Source: Gemmatimonadota bacterium
GTDB lineage: Bacteria; Gemmatimonadota; Gemmatimonadetes; Gemmatimonadales; Gemmatimonadaceae
NCBI GenBank assembly: GCA_016871895.1
Contig: VHBO01000018.1
Coordinates: 1 to 34,694 of the forward strand
DNA length: 34,694 bases
Direction: 5' to 3'
Shown: positions 1 through 11,152 of the stretch, piece after piece
How positions within the stretch are numbered: the first letter of the stretch is position 1
Layout: each line of letters starts with the position of its first letter
The notes under the pieces: generated by a model
What the model was told of the DNA's origin: nothing
Databases searched by the model: none
What the model saw: only the letters and a program-made list of their open reading frames with translations
Program-made: the position numbers and the translations under genes

Positions 1-27
1 GGTGGCGGGGCGCGGACGGGGGAGTGA
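1..27 (+). CDS. C-terminal tail of upstream gene, probably nuoC (partial)
   Basis: Frame 1 is open from the window edge and stops at TGA 25-27, giving only GGGARTGE before the stop. The next gene starts five bases later at ATG 32. In nuo operons the gene before nuoD is normally nuoC (30 kDa subunit), so this is most likely the end of nuoC. Eight residues cannot prove identity, and the call rests on position alone. Confidence 0.45.
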   Translation, partial: GGGARTGE

Positions 28-31
28 CCCG

Positions 32-1327
32 ATGACCGCCACCAAGACCATCGAGGTCGCCCTCTCCACCTCCGGGCTGGGCCCGGACGGACGGCCGATC
101 CGCATCCCGCTCGGCGCCGAAGGGTTGGCGAGCGCCCCGCCGGGGCTCGAGCCGGAGCTTGAGGGCGAGCACATGCTGATCAACATCGGGCCGCAGCATC
201 CGGCGACCCACGGCGTGCTCCGGCTGGTGCTCGAGCTCGACGGGGAGACCGTCGTCCGATGCATCCCGCACGTCGGCTACCTGCACTGCGGTTTTGAGAA
301 GATCGGGGAGTACCGCCAGTACAACCAGATCATCCCGTGGACCGACCGCGAGGACTACCTGAACTCGATGGGGAACAACGTCGCGTTCGTCCTCGGGGCC
401 GAGCGGCTCTTCGGCGTCGAGATCACGGAGCGGTGCCGGGTGCTGCGCGTCATCGCGATGGAGCTGTCGCGGATCATCTCGCACCTCGTCTGGCTCGGCA
501 CGACCTGCATCGACATCGGTGCGTTCACGCCCTTCCTCTGGTGTTTCCAGGAGCGCGAGAACGTGTACAAGCTCCTCGAGGGCTGGACGGGCGCCCGCCT
601 CACGACGAGCGGCACGCGCGTGGGCGGGATGATCGCCGACGTGCCGGACGGCTGGACGGATGGGCTCCGCGCTTTCCTCAATGGGTTCCCGAAGACGCTC
701 GATCAGGTCGATCGGATGCTGACCCGGAATGCGATCTGGGTGGGGCGGACGGTCGGCCTCGGCGTGATGACCCCGGACGAGGCGCTGAACTACGGTCTCT
801 CGGGACCGATGCTCCGGGCGTCGGGCGTCGCCTACGACGTGCGGAAGGACTTCCCGTATCTCGGATACGAGACGTATGACTTCGACGTACCGGTCGGCAC
901 GAACGGCGACGTCTATGATCGCTTCCTCGTGCGGTTCGAGGAGCTGCGGCAGTCCGTGCGGATCCTCGAGCAGGCGCTCGCGCGCCTCCCCGAGGGGCCG
1001 GTGAACACCGACGACCCGCGACTCATCCTCCCGCCGAAGCACAAGGCGACGAGCGAGATGGAGTCGATGATCCATCACTTCAAGCTCGTGATGGAGGGCC
1101 CGCGCCCGCCGATCGGTGAGTGTTACGTCCCGATCGAGAGCCCGAAGGGGGAGAAAGGCTACTACTTCGTCTCGGACGGGACGGCGAAGCCGGTGCGCTG
1201 GCGCATTCGGCCGCCCAGCTACGTGAACCTCTCGGCGATCCCGCGGATGGTGGAGGGGCACCTCCTCTCCGACGTGATCGCCATCAACGCGTCCATCGAT
1301 ATCGTGATGGGGGAGATCGACCGATGA
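32..1327 (+). CDS. nuoD: NADH-quinone oxidoreductase subunit D (49 kDa subunit)
   Basis: NuoD belongs to the hydrophilic arm of complex I and, with NuoB, forms the quinone-reduction cavity. The 431-residue product carries the family signature INIGPQHPATHGVLRL at about residues 50-65. It also has EYRQYNQIIPWTDREDYL at 93-110, which contains the family's conserved quinone-site Tyr region, and ends with the typical SIDIVMGEIDR. ATG 32 was preferred to the GTG at 2 because it follows the upstream stop and a GGGGGAG ribosome-binding site. The residues before the first conserved block (about 1-46) are rich in Gly/Pro/Ala and longer than the minimal family core. The stop overlaps the nuoE start (ATGA). 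Identity is secure. Confidence 0.97.
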   Translation: MTATKTIEVALSTSGLGPDGRPIRIPLGAEGLASAPPGLEPELEGEHMLINIGPQHPATHGVLRLVLELDGETVVRCIPHVGYLHCGFEKIGEYRQYNQIIPWTDREDYLNSMGNNVAFVLGAERLFGVEITERCRVLRVIAMELSRIISHLVWLGTTCIDIGAFTPFLWCFQERENVYKLLEGWTGARLTTSGTRVGGMIADVPDGWTDGLRAFLNGFPKTLDQVDRMLTRNAIWVGRTVGLGVMTPDEALNYGLSGPMLRASGVAYDVRKDFPYLGYETYDFDVPVGTNGDVYDRFLVRFEELRQSVRILEQALARLPEGPVNTDDPRLILPPKHKATSEMESMIHHFKLVMEGPRPPIGECYVPIESPKGEKGYYFVSDGTAKPVRWRIRPPSYVNLSAIPRMVEGHLLSDVIAINASIDIVMGEIDR

Positions 1328-1869
1328 GCCACGGTCCGTCCGCACCGGCGCACGCGCACGGTCACGGGGGCGAGGCCGCCCCGTACGTTCCGGTCTTCAC
1401 CGAGGGCTCGGCGCGTCGGCGCGAGCTCGACGACCTCATCAGCCGCTATCCGTCGAGGCGCGCGGCGCTGCTGCCGGCCCTTTGGATGGTCCAGCAGGAC
1501 CGCGGGTGGATCAGCGAGGACGCGATGCGGGAGGTCGGCGAGCAGCTCGACTGCACCGCGGCCTACGTGAAGGGCGTCGTCACCTTTTACACGATGTACC
1601 ACCAGCATCCGGTGGGCCGGCACTTCATCCAGGTCTGCACGACCTCGCCCTGCCTCTGCGCCGGTGCCGATGACGTCGTGAAGGCGTTTCTTGAGCACAC
1701 CGGATGTAAGGAACTCGGCCTCACCTCGCCTGACGGGAAGTACACGGTCATTGAGGTGGAGTGCCTCGGCGCCTGCGGTTTCGCGACGCCCGTGCAGATC
1801 AATGAGGACTATGTCGAGTGCGTGACGCCGGAGAAGGTCCCCGGCCTCCTCGCGGCGCTCGGAGACTGA
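1324..1869 (+). CDS. nuoE: NADH-quinone oxidoreductase subunit E (24 kDa, 2Fe-2S N1a)
   Basis: NuoE is part of the NADH dehydrogenase module (E-F-G) and holds the [2Fe-2S] cluster N1a. The 181-residue protein has the expected ligands C105 and C110 (QVCTTSPC) and C147 and C151 (ECLGACG), in a thioredoxin-like ferredoxin domain. The first 20 residues form a His/Ala/Gly tail (AHAHGHGG) absent from the family core. The start ATG 1324 overlaps the nuoD stop by four bases and is preceded by GGGGGAG, which rules out the longer upstream frame. The next gene, nuoF, begins three bases after the stop. Confidence 0.97.
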   Translation: MSHGPSAPAHAHGHGGEAAPYVPVFTEGSARRRELDDLISRYPSRRAALLPALWMVQQDRGWISEDAMREVGEQLDCTAAYVKGVVTFYTMYHQHPVGRHFIQVCTTSPCLCAGADDVVKAFLEHTGCKELGLTSPDGKYTVIEVECLGACGFATPVQINEDYVECVTPEKVPGLLAALGD

Positions 1870-1872
1870 GCT

Positions 1873-3183
1873 ATGGGATATCCGCATAAGTCGCATCCGC
1901 AGGAGACGCCGGTGCTCTCGAAGCACTTCGGCGACCCGGCCGCCCGGACCCTCGAGGGCTGGAAGGCCCGCGGCGGGTACACGGCGCTGGCCCAGGCGCT
2001 CACGATGGCCCCGACGGCGATCCAGGACGTCGTGAAGGCGTCGGGGCTGCGCGGCCGGGGCGGCGCCGGCTTCCCGACGGGCCTCAAGTGGTCCTTCATG
2101 AAGTTGGATGACGGCAAGCCGCACTATCTGTGCTGCAACGCCGACGAGTCCGAGCCCGGCACATTCAAGGACCGCGAGATCATGCGGTGGACGCCGCACG
2201 CGCTGATCGAGGGCGTCGCGATCGGGGCGTACGCCATCGGCGCGGAGACGGCCTACATCTACATCCGGGGCGAGTTCAGCGAGCCGATCCGCGTGATGGA
2301 GGCGGCCCTCGCCGAGGCGCGGGCGGCGGGTGTGATCGGTCCGAACGCGATGGGGTCGGGGAAGCGCATCGACATCTGGGTGCACAAGGGGGCCGGGGCG
2401 TACATCTGCGGTGAGGAAACCGCGCTGATGAACTCGATCGAGGGCAAGCGCGGGAACCCGCGCATCAAGCCCCCGTTCCCGGCCGTCTCCGGACTCTTCG
2501 GGCAGCCGACGACCATCAACAACGTCGAGACGCTGACCGCGGTGCCCCACATCCTCAACAACGGCGCTGAGTGGTATAAGGGGATGTGTCTGAGCAGCCC
2601 CAAGAGCACCGGCAGCAAGCTCTTCTCCGTCTGCGGCAACGTGGCGCGTCCGGGGAACTACGAGGTGGTGCTCGGCTTCTCCTTCAAGGACTTCCTGTAC
2701 GACCTCTGCGGCGGACCGCCGGCCGGTCGGAAGTTCAAGGCGATCATTCCCGGCGGCTCGTCCGTCCCGGTGATCACCATCGAGGAGGCCGAGCAGGTCC
2801 GGATGGACTACGAGGGCTTCCTCGAGGTGGGCACGATGCTCGGCTCCGGCGGCGTAATCATCTTCGATGACGCGCAGTCGATGCCCCGTCAGCTCGCCCG
2901 CCTCGCGCGCTTCTATGCCCACGAGAGCTGCGCGCAGTGCACGCAGTGCCGCGAGGGCACGGCCTGGATGACGCGGATCCTCGAGCGGATCGTCGCGGGG
3001 CAGGGGACCTTCGAAGACCTCGACACAATCTTCGATCTCTCTGAGTCGATGACTGGCAAGACGATCTGTGTGCTGAGCGATTCCTGCGCCGCCCCCGTGG
3101 TGAGCGGTATCAAGCGGTTCCGCGGCGAGTTCGAGGCGCTGATCACCGGGCGCCGGTCGTCGACCGTGGCGGTGGGGGGCTGA
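1873..3183 (+). CDS. nuoF: NADH-quinone oxidoreductase subunit F (51 kDa, FMN, N3)
   Basis: NuoF binds NADH and FMN, the electron entry point of complex I, and carries the [4Fe-4S] cluster N3. The 436-residue sequence shows the nucleotide/FMN motif GLRGRGGAGFPTGLKW (58-73), CNADESEPGTFKDRE (88-102) and the glycine-rich GAGAYICGEETALMNSIEGK (173-192). The N3 ligands are C353, C356 and C359 (ESCAQCTQCREG) plus C399. A ribosome-binding GGAG at 1861-1864 precedes ATG 1873. The stop TGA shares its last base with the nuoG ATG (TGATG). Length is normal for the family. Confidence 0.98.
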   Translation: MGYPHKSHPQETPVLSKHFGDPAARTLEGWKARGGYTALAQALTMAPTAIQDVVKASGLRGRGGAGFPTGLKWSFMKLDDGKPHYLCCNADESEPGTFKDREIMRWTPHALIEGVAIGAYAIGAETAYIYIRGEFSEPIRVMEAALAEARAAGVIGPNAMGSGKRIDIWVHKGAGAYICGEETALMNSIEGKRGNPRIKPPFPAVSGLFGQPTTINNVETLTAVPHILNNGAEWYKGMCLSSPKSTGSKLFSVCGNVARPGNYEVVLGFSFKDFLYDLCGGPPAGRKFKAIIPGGSSVPVITIEEAEQVRMDYEGFLEVGTMLGSGGVIIFDDAQSMPRQLARLARFYAHESCAQCTQCREGTAWMTRILERIVAGQGTFEDLDTIFDLSESMTGKTICVLSDSCAAPVVSGIKRFRGEFEALITGRRSSTVAVGG

Positions 3184-4748
3184 TGAGCGCGACCAAGATG
3201 GTCTCCCTGACGATCGAGGGGCGCGCCGTCAGCGTCCCCGAGGGTACGACGATCCTCGAGGCCGCGAAGGCGGCCGGCGTCCTCGTCCCACACTACTGCT
3301 ACCATCCCGGCCTTCCGGTCGCCGGCGTCTGCCGGATGTGTCTGGTCGAGGTGGAGAAGTTCCCGAAGCTGGCACCGTCCTGCGCCACCGCGGTAGGCGA
3401 GGGCCAGGTGGTCCACGTCTATTCCGAGAAGGCGCTCGAGGCGCGCAAGGGTGTCCTCGAGCTGCTGCTCATCAACCACCCGCTCGACTGCCCGATCTGC
3501 GATCAGGCCGGCGAGTGTGAGCTGCAGGACTACACCTTCCAAGAGGGGCGCGCCGATTCGCGGTATCGCGAACCGAAGCGCTTCAATCCGGTCGAGGATT
3601 TCGGCGGCGACGTCCTGTATGTCACGAACCGCTGCATCCTCTGCACCCGCTGCGTCCGCTTCATGGACGATGTGCACGAGGCCCCGGTGCTCTGCGTGTC
3701 GGAGCGTGGCGATCGGGCCGTCATCTCGAAGGCCGCCGATGCCGACCTGACGCAGCCCTGGGCGGCGAACGTCATCGACCTCTGCCCGGTCGGCGCGCTC
3801 GTCTCGAAGGATTTCTTGAACAAGGCCCGCGCGTGGGAGCTCGATCGGACGGCCTCGGTCTGCCCTGGCTGCTCGCAGGGGTGCAATACCGTCCTCGAGA
3901 CCCGTGACAACGTCGTGATGCGGATGAAGCCGCGTCCGAATGACGCGGTGAACCAGTTCTACCTCTGCGACGTCGGGCGGCTCGACTACCACTGGATGAA
4001 TCGCGCGGACCGGCTCGAGTCCCCGAAGATCCGTCTCGCCGACGTGCTCTCGCCCGTCGATTGGGAGATCGCGCTCGGGCAGGCGGCCGAGGCACTGCGG
4101 GGACGCCGGGCCTACGTCGTGGCCAGCCCGCAGCTGTCGAACGAGGCACTCTTCCTGCTGAAGCGTCTCATCGGGGCGACAGGGGGCGAGGGCGCCTTCC
4201 GCTGTGCGACGGGTCCGGAGGCGCCTCTGCCGGGTGTCGACGATCTCGCGCTGCGCGCCGACCGTGCCCCGAATGTCCGTGGCGCGGAACTGCTTGGCTT
4301 CACTCGCCGCGACGGCGATCTCCTGGCCGGCCTGAAGTCCGGTGACGTGCTCGTCGTCGCCGGCGACGCCCTCGACGGCGTCGACCTGCGTCGGGCCGTG
4401 GACGCCGCCACCGTGATCGTGGTGGGGACCGTGCTCCCGGTCGGGCTCCCGACGCCGGTCGCCGTCCTGCCGATCGCGAACGTGGCGGAGGAGGAGGGGA
4501 CCTTTACGAACCTGCGCGGACGCGTCCAGCGATTCCTGCAGGCCAAGGCGGCGCCCGGCCTCGCACGCCCGAGCTGGTACGCGCTCGCCGACCTCGCGAC
4601 CGCCGCCGGGGCGCCGAGCGATGATTGCGCCCTGCCGTCGCGGGCCTTCGCCGCGCTCGCCGCGGCCGAGCCCGCGTTCAGCGGGATGTCGTACGACGCG
4701 CTCGGGCTGCGCGGCGCGGTCGTCGCCGGCGCGGAGGTGGCCCGATGA
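3183..4748 (+). CDS. nuoG: NADH-quinone oxidoreductase subunit G (75 kDa, multi Fe-S), short form
   Basis: NuoG carries electrons from NuoE/F towards the quinone site. All cluster ligands are visible: N1b C39, C50, C53 and C67; N5 H99, C103, C106 and C112; N4 C151, C154, C157 and C201. The extra cluster N7 has C227, C230, C234 and C262 (CX2CX3CX27C). At 521 residues the protein is much shorter than classical NuoG proteins (roughly 700-900), because the molybdopterin-oxidoreductase-like C-terminal half is reduced to about 250 residues. The frame is intact with no sign of a frameshift, and nuoH starts within the stop (ATGA), so the short form looks genuine. Confidence 0.95.
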   Translation: MSATKMVSLTIEGRAVSVPEGTTILEAAKAAGVLVPHYCYHPGLPVAGVCRMCLVEVEKFPKLAPSCATAVGEGQVVHVYSEKALEARKGVLELLLINHPLDCPICDQAGECELQDYTFQEGRADSRYREPKRFNPVEDFGGDVLYVTNRCILCTRCVRFMDDVHEAPVLCVSERGDRAVISKAADADLTQPWAANVIDLCPVGALVSKDFLNKARAWELDRTASVCPGCSQGCNTVLETRDNVVMRMKPRPNDAVNQFYLCDVGRLDYHWMNRADRLESPKIRLADVLSPVDWEIALGQAAEALRGRRAYVVASPQLSNEALFLLKRLIGATGGEGAFRCATGPEAPLPGVDDLALRADRAPNVRGAELLGFTRRDGDLLAGLKSGDVLVVAGDALDGVDLRRAVDAATVIVVGTVLPVGLPTPVAVLPIANVAEEEGTFTNLRGRVQRFLQAKAAPGLARPSWYALADLATAAGAPSDDCALPSRAFAALAAAEPAFSGMSYDALGLRGAVVAGAEVAR

Positions 4749-6010
4749 GCGGCCTCGATCCGATGCAGCTCGAACCCGGCCTCTGGCCGTTTCTGATCGC
4801 GACCGTCGTGAAGATGCTCGTCATCTTCACCATCTACATGGTCGTGGTCGCGTACACCACGCTCGCGGAGCGGAAGGTGTCGGCGTGGATTCAGGACCGT
4901 CACGGGCCGAATCGCGTCGGGCCCTGGGGGCTCTTCCAGGTGCTTGCCGACGGCGTCAAGAACTTCTTGAAGGAAGAGACAATGCCCGGCGAGGTGAACA
5001 AGCCGCTCTTCCTGCTGGCACCGGCCGTGGCGTTCACCTGCGCGCTCGTGGCGTGGGCGGTGATTCCCTTCGGTGCGCCGCTCCCGACCCCGTGGGGACG
5101 CATCGACCTCGTCGTCGCCGACCTGCCCATCGGCTTCCTCTACACGCTCGCGATCACCTCGATCGGCGTGTACGGCATCGTCTTGGCGGGGTGGTCCTCG
5201 AACAACAAGTACGCGCTCCTCGGCGGCCTGCGATCCTCCGCGCAGATGGTCAGCTATGAGGTCGCGATGGGGCTCAGCACGGTCTGTGTGCTCCTGATCG
5301 CCGGGAATGTCTCGCTGCCGGGCATCATCGCTCAACAGGTGGAGACGAGCTGGAACATCGGCCTCCTCTCCGTGGCGGCGTTCCTCTTCCTCGTCTCCGC
5401 CTTCGCCGAGACGAACCGCGTCCCGTTCGACCTCCCCGAGGCGGAATCGGAGCTCATCGCCGGCTATCACAGCGAGTACAGCGCGATGAAGTTCTCGCTC
5501 TTCTTCATCGCCGAATACGCCAACATGCTCACGGCGAGCGCGCTCTTCGTGACCTTCTTCCTGGGCGGTTGGGACATCCCGTTCACAAGCTGGGACAATA
5601 CCGGGCCGGCGACGGTGGCGAAGGCGCTCGCGACGTTCGGGATGTTCGCGGCGAAGGTGCTCTTCTTCGTCTTCTTCTACATCTGGATCCGATGGACGCT
5701 CCCGCGGTTCCGATACGACCAGCTGATGTCACTCGGGTGGAAGTTCATGCTCCCGGTCGCCCTCGCCTACGTTGTGGTCGTCGCGTCGGCGCTCCTCGGC
5801 CTCGACGCGGCCGGGATCGCGCGGGGGACTCGCGCCTTCACGCTGTCGCTCGTCGGCCTGAACGCGGTCCTGCTGGTCCTGCTCTTCGTGATCCTCGACC
5901 GCGGGCGCATCATCAGCCCGGCCGCCTCCCGTCTCGAGCGGGAACGGGTCGAGCGCCTGCGGCGCGTCGCCGCCGCCCGCACCACCATCGCTCCGGGGGA
6001 GCTGCGCTGA
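4745..6010 (+). CDS. nuoH: NADH-quinone oxidoreductase subunit H (membrane subunit)
   Basis: NuoH is the membrane subunit that joins the hydrophilic arm and forms the quinone entry channel. Family motifs are [20 protein letters not shown] near residue 40 and [20 protein letters not shown] near 222, the latter in the conserved cytoplasmic loop facing the quinone site. Multiple hydrophobic segments span the protein. At 421 residues it is longer than most NuoH (about 325-365): after the usual last segment ([20 protein letters not shown]) comes an additional hydrophobic stretch (about 360-385) and a charged Arg/Glu-rich tail. ATG 4745 overlaps the nuoG stop by four bases. The longer upstream extension of this frame lies inside nuoG and was rejected. 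Confidence 0.97.
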   Translation: MSGLDPMQLEPGLWPFLIATVVKMLVIFTIYMVVVAYTTLAERKVSAWIQDRHGPNRVGPWGLFQVLADGVKNFLKEETMPGEVNKPLFLLAPAVAFTCALVAWAVIPFGAPLPTPWGRIDLVVADLPIGFLYTLAITSIGVYGIVLAGWSSNNKYALLGGLRSSAQMVSYEVAMGLSTVCVLLIAGNVSLPGIIAQQVETSWNIGLLSVAAFLFLVSAFAETNRVPFDLPEAESELIAGYHSEYSAMKFSLFFIAEYANMLTASALFVTFFLGGWDIPFTSWDNTGPATVAKALATFGMFAAKVLFFVFFYIWIRWTLPRFRYDQLMSLGWKFMLPVALAYVVVVASALLGLDAAGIARGTRAFTLSLVGLNAVLLVLLFVILDRGRIISPAASRLERERVERLRRVAAARTTIAPGELR

Positions 6011-6011
6011 T

Positions 6012-6509
6012 ATGGGCATCAACGTCAAAGTGATGGAGCGGCCCGTGGGAGAGGCGAGCTATGTGCGCGCTACGCTCAAGGGGCTCGCGCTCACCCTCAA
6101 GCATCTCGTCGACCCGCATCGGGTGACCATTCAGTATCCCGAGGAGAAGTGGGATCTCTCGCCGCGGTGGCGAGGCACCCATCGGATGCTGACCACGGAG
6201 GACGGCAAGGCGAAGTGCGTCGCCTGCGGCCTCTGCCCGACCGTCTGCCCGGCCAACTGCATCAAGCTCGTGCCCGGTGAGGACGAGACGGGGAACCGGT
6301 ATCCCCTCGTTTTCGAGATTGATGAGTTCCGCTGCATCTTCTGTGGCTACTGCCAGGAGGTCTGCCCGGAGGAGGCGATCCATCTCGGGCGCCACTACGA
6401 GAACGCGGAGTTCAACCGCGAGCGCTTCGTCTACGACCTTGAGCGCCTCACCGCGCAGACCCACCCGGTCAGCACGCTCTGGGATCCCGCCGACCCCCGG
6501 GGGGAGTGA
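6012..6509 (+). CDS. nuoI: NADH-quinone oxidoreductase subunit I (2x 4Fe-4S ferredoxin)
   Basis: NuoI carries the clusters N6a and N6b that pass electrons to N2 in NuoB. Two classic ferredoxin motifs are present in the 165-residue product. The first is C69, C72, C75 and C79 ([13 protein letters not shown]), and the second is C108, C111, C114 and C118 ([17 protein letters not shown]). An amphipathic N-terminus precedes them, as expected for docking at NuoH. The gene starts one base after the nuoH stop and ends one base before nuoJ. Nothing unusual is seen in the sequence. Confidence 0.98.
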   Translation: MGINVKVMERPVGEASYVRATLKGLALTLKHLVDPHRVTIQYPEEKWDLSPRWRGTHRMLTTEDGKAKCVACGLCPTVCPANCIKLVPGEDETGNRYPLVFEIDEFRCIFCGYCQEVCPEEAIHLGRHYENAEFNRERFVYDLERLTAQTHPVSTLWDPADPRGE

Positions 6510-6510
6510 G

Positions 6511-7077
6511 ATGGACAACACGTTCCACCCGCTCTTCTACGGGTTCCATTTCTATCTCTTCGGGTTGATCGCGATCGCCTCGGCGATCCTCTTCGTGACC
6601 CGGAAGAGCCCCGTCGCCGCGGCGCTCTGGCTGATCAACGTGATGTTCTGCCTCGCCGTGCTGTACGTGATGCTCGACGCGCAGTTCATCGGGGCGATCC
6701 AGGTGCTCGTCTACGCGGGCGCGATCATGGTCGTCTTCCTTTTCGTCGTGATGCTGCTCAACCTTGGACAGCCGGACGACCTTGCCGACATCCGCGGGAC
6801 CGGGCCTCGCCTTGCGGCGGGGGCGGTGGGGCTCGCGATCCTCGCCGAGGTGATGGTGCTCGCGCGCTCGCGGATCCAGGGCGAGTACGCTCCGGCGGCG
6901 GCGGTGGAACTGCTCGTCCCGGCGGCGGACGCCGTCGGCGGGGTGATCGCCCCCGTCGCGGGACCGCTCTTCCGCGAGCATCTCCTCGCCTTCGAACTCA
7001 CTTCGATCCTCCTCCTCGCCGCGATCGTCGGTGCGGTCGTGATCGGGAAGAAGCAGGGACCGGCCGATGCTCGCTGA
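6511..7077 (+). CDS. nuoJ: NADH-quinone oxidoreductase subunit J (membrane subunit)
   Basis: NuoJ is a small membrane subunit next to NuoK and NuoH in the proton-pumping arm. The 188-residue sequence has about five hydrophobic segments and the family hallmark [18 protein letters not shown] at about 68-85, which includes the pi-bulge helix known from this family. ATG 6511 follows the nuoI stop by one base and a GGGGAG ribosome-binding site. The frame's N-terminal extension upstream overlaps nuoI and is not real. The 3' end overlaps nuoK by 11 bases. Confidence 0.96.
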   Translation: MDNTFHPLFYGFHFYLFGLIAIASAILFVTRKSPVAAALWLINVMFCLAVLYVMLDAQFIGAIQVLVYAGAIMVVFLFVVMLLNLGQPDDLADIRGTGPRLAAGAVGLAILAEVMVLARSRIQGEYAPAAAVELLVPAADAVGGVIAPVAGPLFREHLLAFELTSILLLAAIVGAVVIGKKQGPADAR

Positions 7078-7359
7078 GTCGCTCGCCCTCTCCGCGGTCC
7101 TGTTCACGATCGGCGTCGTCGGGGTCCTGACGCGCCGGAACGCGATCATCCTCTTCATGTGCGTCGAGCTGATGCTCAACGCCGTGAACCTCTCCTTCGT
7201 GGCGCTCTCGAAGCTCTACGGGGCCACCGGCCAGGTCTTCGTCATCTTCGTGATGACGGTCGCCGCCGCCGAGGCCGCCGTCGGGCTCGCGATCATCATC
7301 GCGATCTTCCGACACCGGCAGACCGTGCATCTTGACGACATCAACCTGCTGAAGGGCTG

Positions 7360-7360
<1 letters not shown>
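7067..7360 (+). CDS. nuoK: NADH-quinone oxidoreductase subunit K
   Basis: NuoK is a three-helix membrane subunit homologous to MrpC. The 97-residue protein has the conserved helix with a buried glutamate, [14 protein letters not shown] (about 26-39). A second conserved Glu sits in [13 protein letters not shown] (about 65-77). These two glutamates are known in the family to be needed for proton pumping. The start ATG 7067 lies inside the end of nuoJ (11-base overlap), and the stop shares one base with the nuoL ATG, so translation is probably coupled on both sides. Confidence 0.97.
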
Positions 7361-9549
<2,189 letters not shown>

Positions 9550-9559
9550 GGCTCTGCTG

Positions 9560-11152
9560 ATGCACGCGTTCTTTGACGGCATCGGGTACAACGGCTGGAT
9601 CCTGCCGGTGCTGCTCGTCCTTCCTCTGCTCGGGGCCCTCGTCCTCGTCGCCGACGCGCGCCGCTTCGGCACCGATCAGGCCGAGGCGGCGATGGCCCGC
9701 TCCCGGTCGATCGCGCTCTGGATCTGCCTGGCCGAGGCGCTGCTCTCCCTCGGACTCTGGTGGTCGGTCGACGTGAGCTCCGCCGCCTGGCAGGCGGCGG
9801 TCACGCTGCCCTGGATTCCCCAGTGGGGCGTCCGGTTCGCGGTCGGCCTCGACGGCATCGCCCTGATGCTCGTCCTTCTCACCACCTGCCTGATGCCGCT
9901 CGCCGTCCTCGGCAGCTGGACCAGCATCCGGGAGCGGACGCATAGCTACTACGCGCTGCTGCTTGTTCTCACGACCGGGATGCTCGGCGTCTTCATGGCG
10001 CTCGACCTCGTCCTGTTCTACGTGATGTGGGAAGTCATGCTCATCCCGATGTACCTGATCATCGGGATCTGGGGCGGCCAGCGCCGGTTGTACGCCAGCC
10101 TCAAGTTCTTCCTGTACACGATGATCGGGTCGCTGTTGATGCTCGTCGCGATCATCTGGATCGGGATGGTTGTGCGACGCGTGACCGGAGCGCCGGACTT
10201 CTCGTACGACACCGCGCTGCAACTCGCCCGACTCGGGCCGATCCCCGGCGCCTTCTGGGCCTTCCTCGCCTTCGCGCTGGCCTTCGCGGTGAAGGTGCCG
10301 ATGTTCCCCTTCCACACCTGGCTCCCCGACGCACACGTCGAGGCGCCCACCGCCGGCTCGGTCATCCTGGCGGCGATTATGCTGAAGATGGGCACCTTTG
10401 GCTTCGTCCGGTTCGCGGTACCGCTCTTCCCCGAGATCGCGATGGCCCCCGCCGTCCGCAGCGTCTTTCTCGCGCTCGCCGTGATCGGGATCGTCTACGG
10501 TGCGCTCGTCGCACTCGTGCAGCCCGACTTCAAGAAGCTCGTGGCCTACTCCTCCGTGTCGCACCTCGGGTTCGTGATGCTCGGCATCTTTGCGATGACC
10601 GTCGAGGCGATGCAGGGGGCGTTGATGGTGACCATCAGCCACGGCATCTCGACGGGCGCGCTCTTCCTCCTCATCGGGATGATCTACGAGCGACGCCACA
10701 CCAGGCTGCTCGCCGACTACGGGGGCCTCGCGTCGGTGATGCCGCTCTTCGCGGTCGCGCTGACCATCGTCGCACTGAGTTCGATCGGTGTCCCAGGGAC
10801 GAACGGGTTCGTCGGGGAGTTCCTCGTGCTCATCGGCTCCTTCCCGACGCAGCCGTGGTATGCCGTCATCGCCGCGACGAGCGTGATCATCGCGGCTGCG
10901 TATCTGCTGTGGGCCGTGCAGCGCATCCTCTACAACCCGCTCACCAAGCCGGAGAATCAGGCGTTGCGTGGGCGTGATCTCAACTGGCGTGAGCTCGGCT
11001 TGTTGGCGCCCCTCCTCCTCGCGATCGTTTGGCTGGGCGTGTATCCGAAGCCCGTCCTGCAGAAGACTGAGGCGGCCGCGTCTCGCCTCGTCCAGCAGGT
11101 GGAATCGGCGCGCCTGAGTGAACAGCGTGCGCAGACCGGGGGTGCCCGATGA
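9560..11152 (+). CDS. nuoM: NADH-quinone oxidoreductase subunit M (antiporter-like)
   Basis: NuoM is one of the three antiporter-like subunits of complex I. The 530-residue product is largely hydrophobic and contains YVMWEVMLIPMYLII (the Glu in MWE is the conserved helix-5 residue). It also has KVPMFPFHTWLPDAHVEAPT, a lysine-plus-discontinuous-helix signature diagnostic for NuoM. The gene begins ten bases after the nuoL stop with ATG 9560 and overlaps nuoN by four bases (ATGA). Length and motif order are normal. Confidence 0.97.
   Translation: MHAFFDGIGYNGWILPVLLVLPLLGALVLVADARRFGTDQAEAAMARSRSIALWICLAEALLSLGLWWSVDVSSAAWQAAVTLPWIPQWGVRFAVGLDGIALMLVLLTTCLMPLAVLGSWTSIRERTHSYYALLLVLTTGMLGVFMALDLVLFYVMWEVMLIPMYLIIGIWGGQRRLYASLKFFLYTMIGSLLMLVAIIWIGMVVRRVTGAPDFSYDTALQLARLGPIPGAFWAFLAFALAFAVKVPMFPFHTWLPDAHVEAPTAGSVILAAIMLKMGTFGFVRFAVPLFPEIAMAPAVRSVFLALAVIGIVYGALVALVQPDFKKLVAYSSVSHLGFVMLGIFAMTVEAMQGALMVTISHGISTGALFLLIGMIYERRHTRLLADYGGLASVMPLFAVALTIVALSSIGVPGTNGFVGEFLVLIGSFPTQPWYAVIAATSVIIAAAYLLWAVQRILYNPLTKPENQALRGRDLNWRELGLLAPLLLAIVWLGVYPKPVLQKTEAAASRLVQQVESARLSEQRAQTGGAR

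Noticed and set aside
1219-2922. Long open frame on the - strand (567 codons) opposite nuoE and nuoF
   Set aside because: It lies opposite well-conserved nuo genes, is composed of Arg/Asp/Gly/His-rich sequence without recognisable motifs, and is a typical antisense shadow in high-GC DNA.
3183-4748. NuoG shortened by a frameshift or premature stop
   Set aside because: The stop overlaps the nuoH start in the same style as the other nuo junctions, and no NuoG-like sequence continues in another frame downstream.
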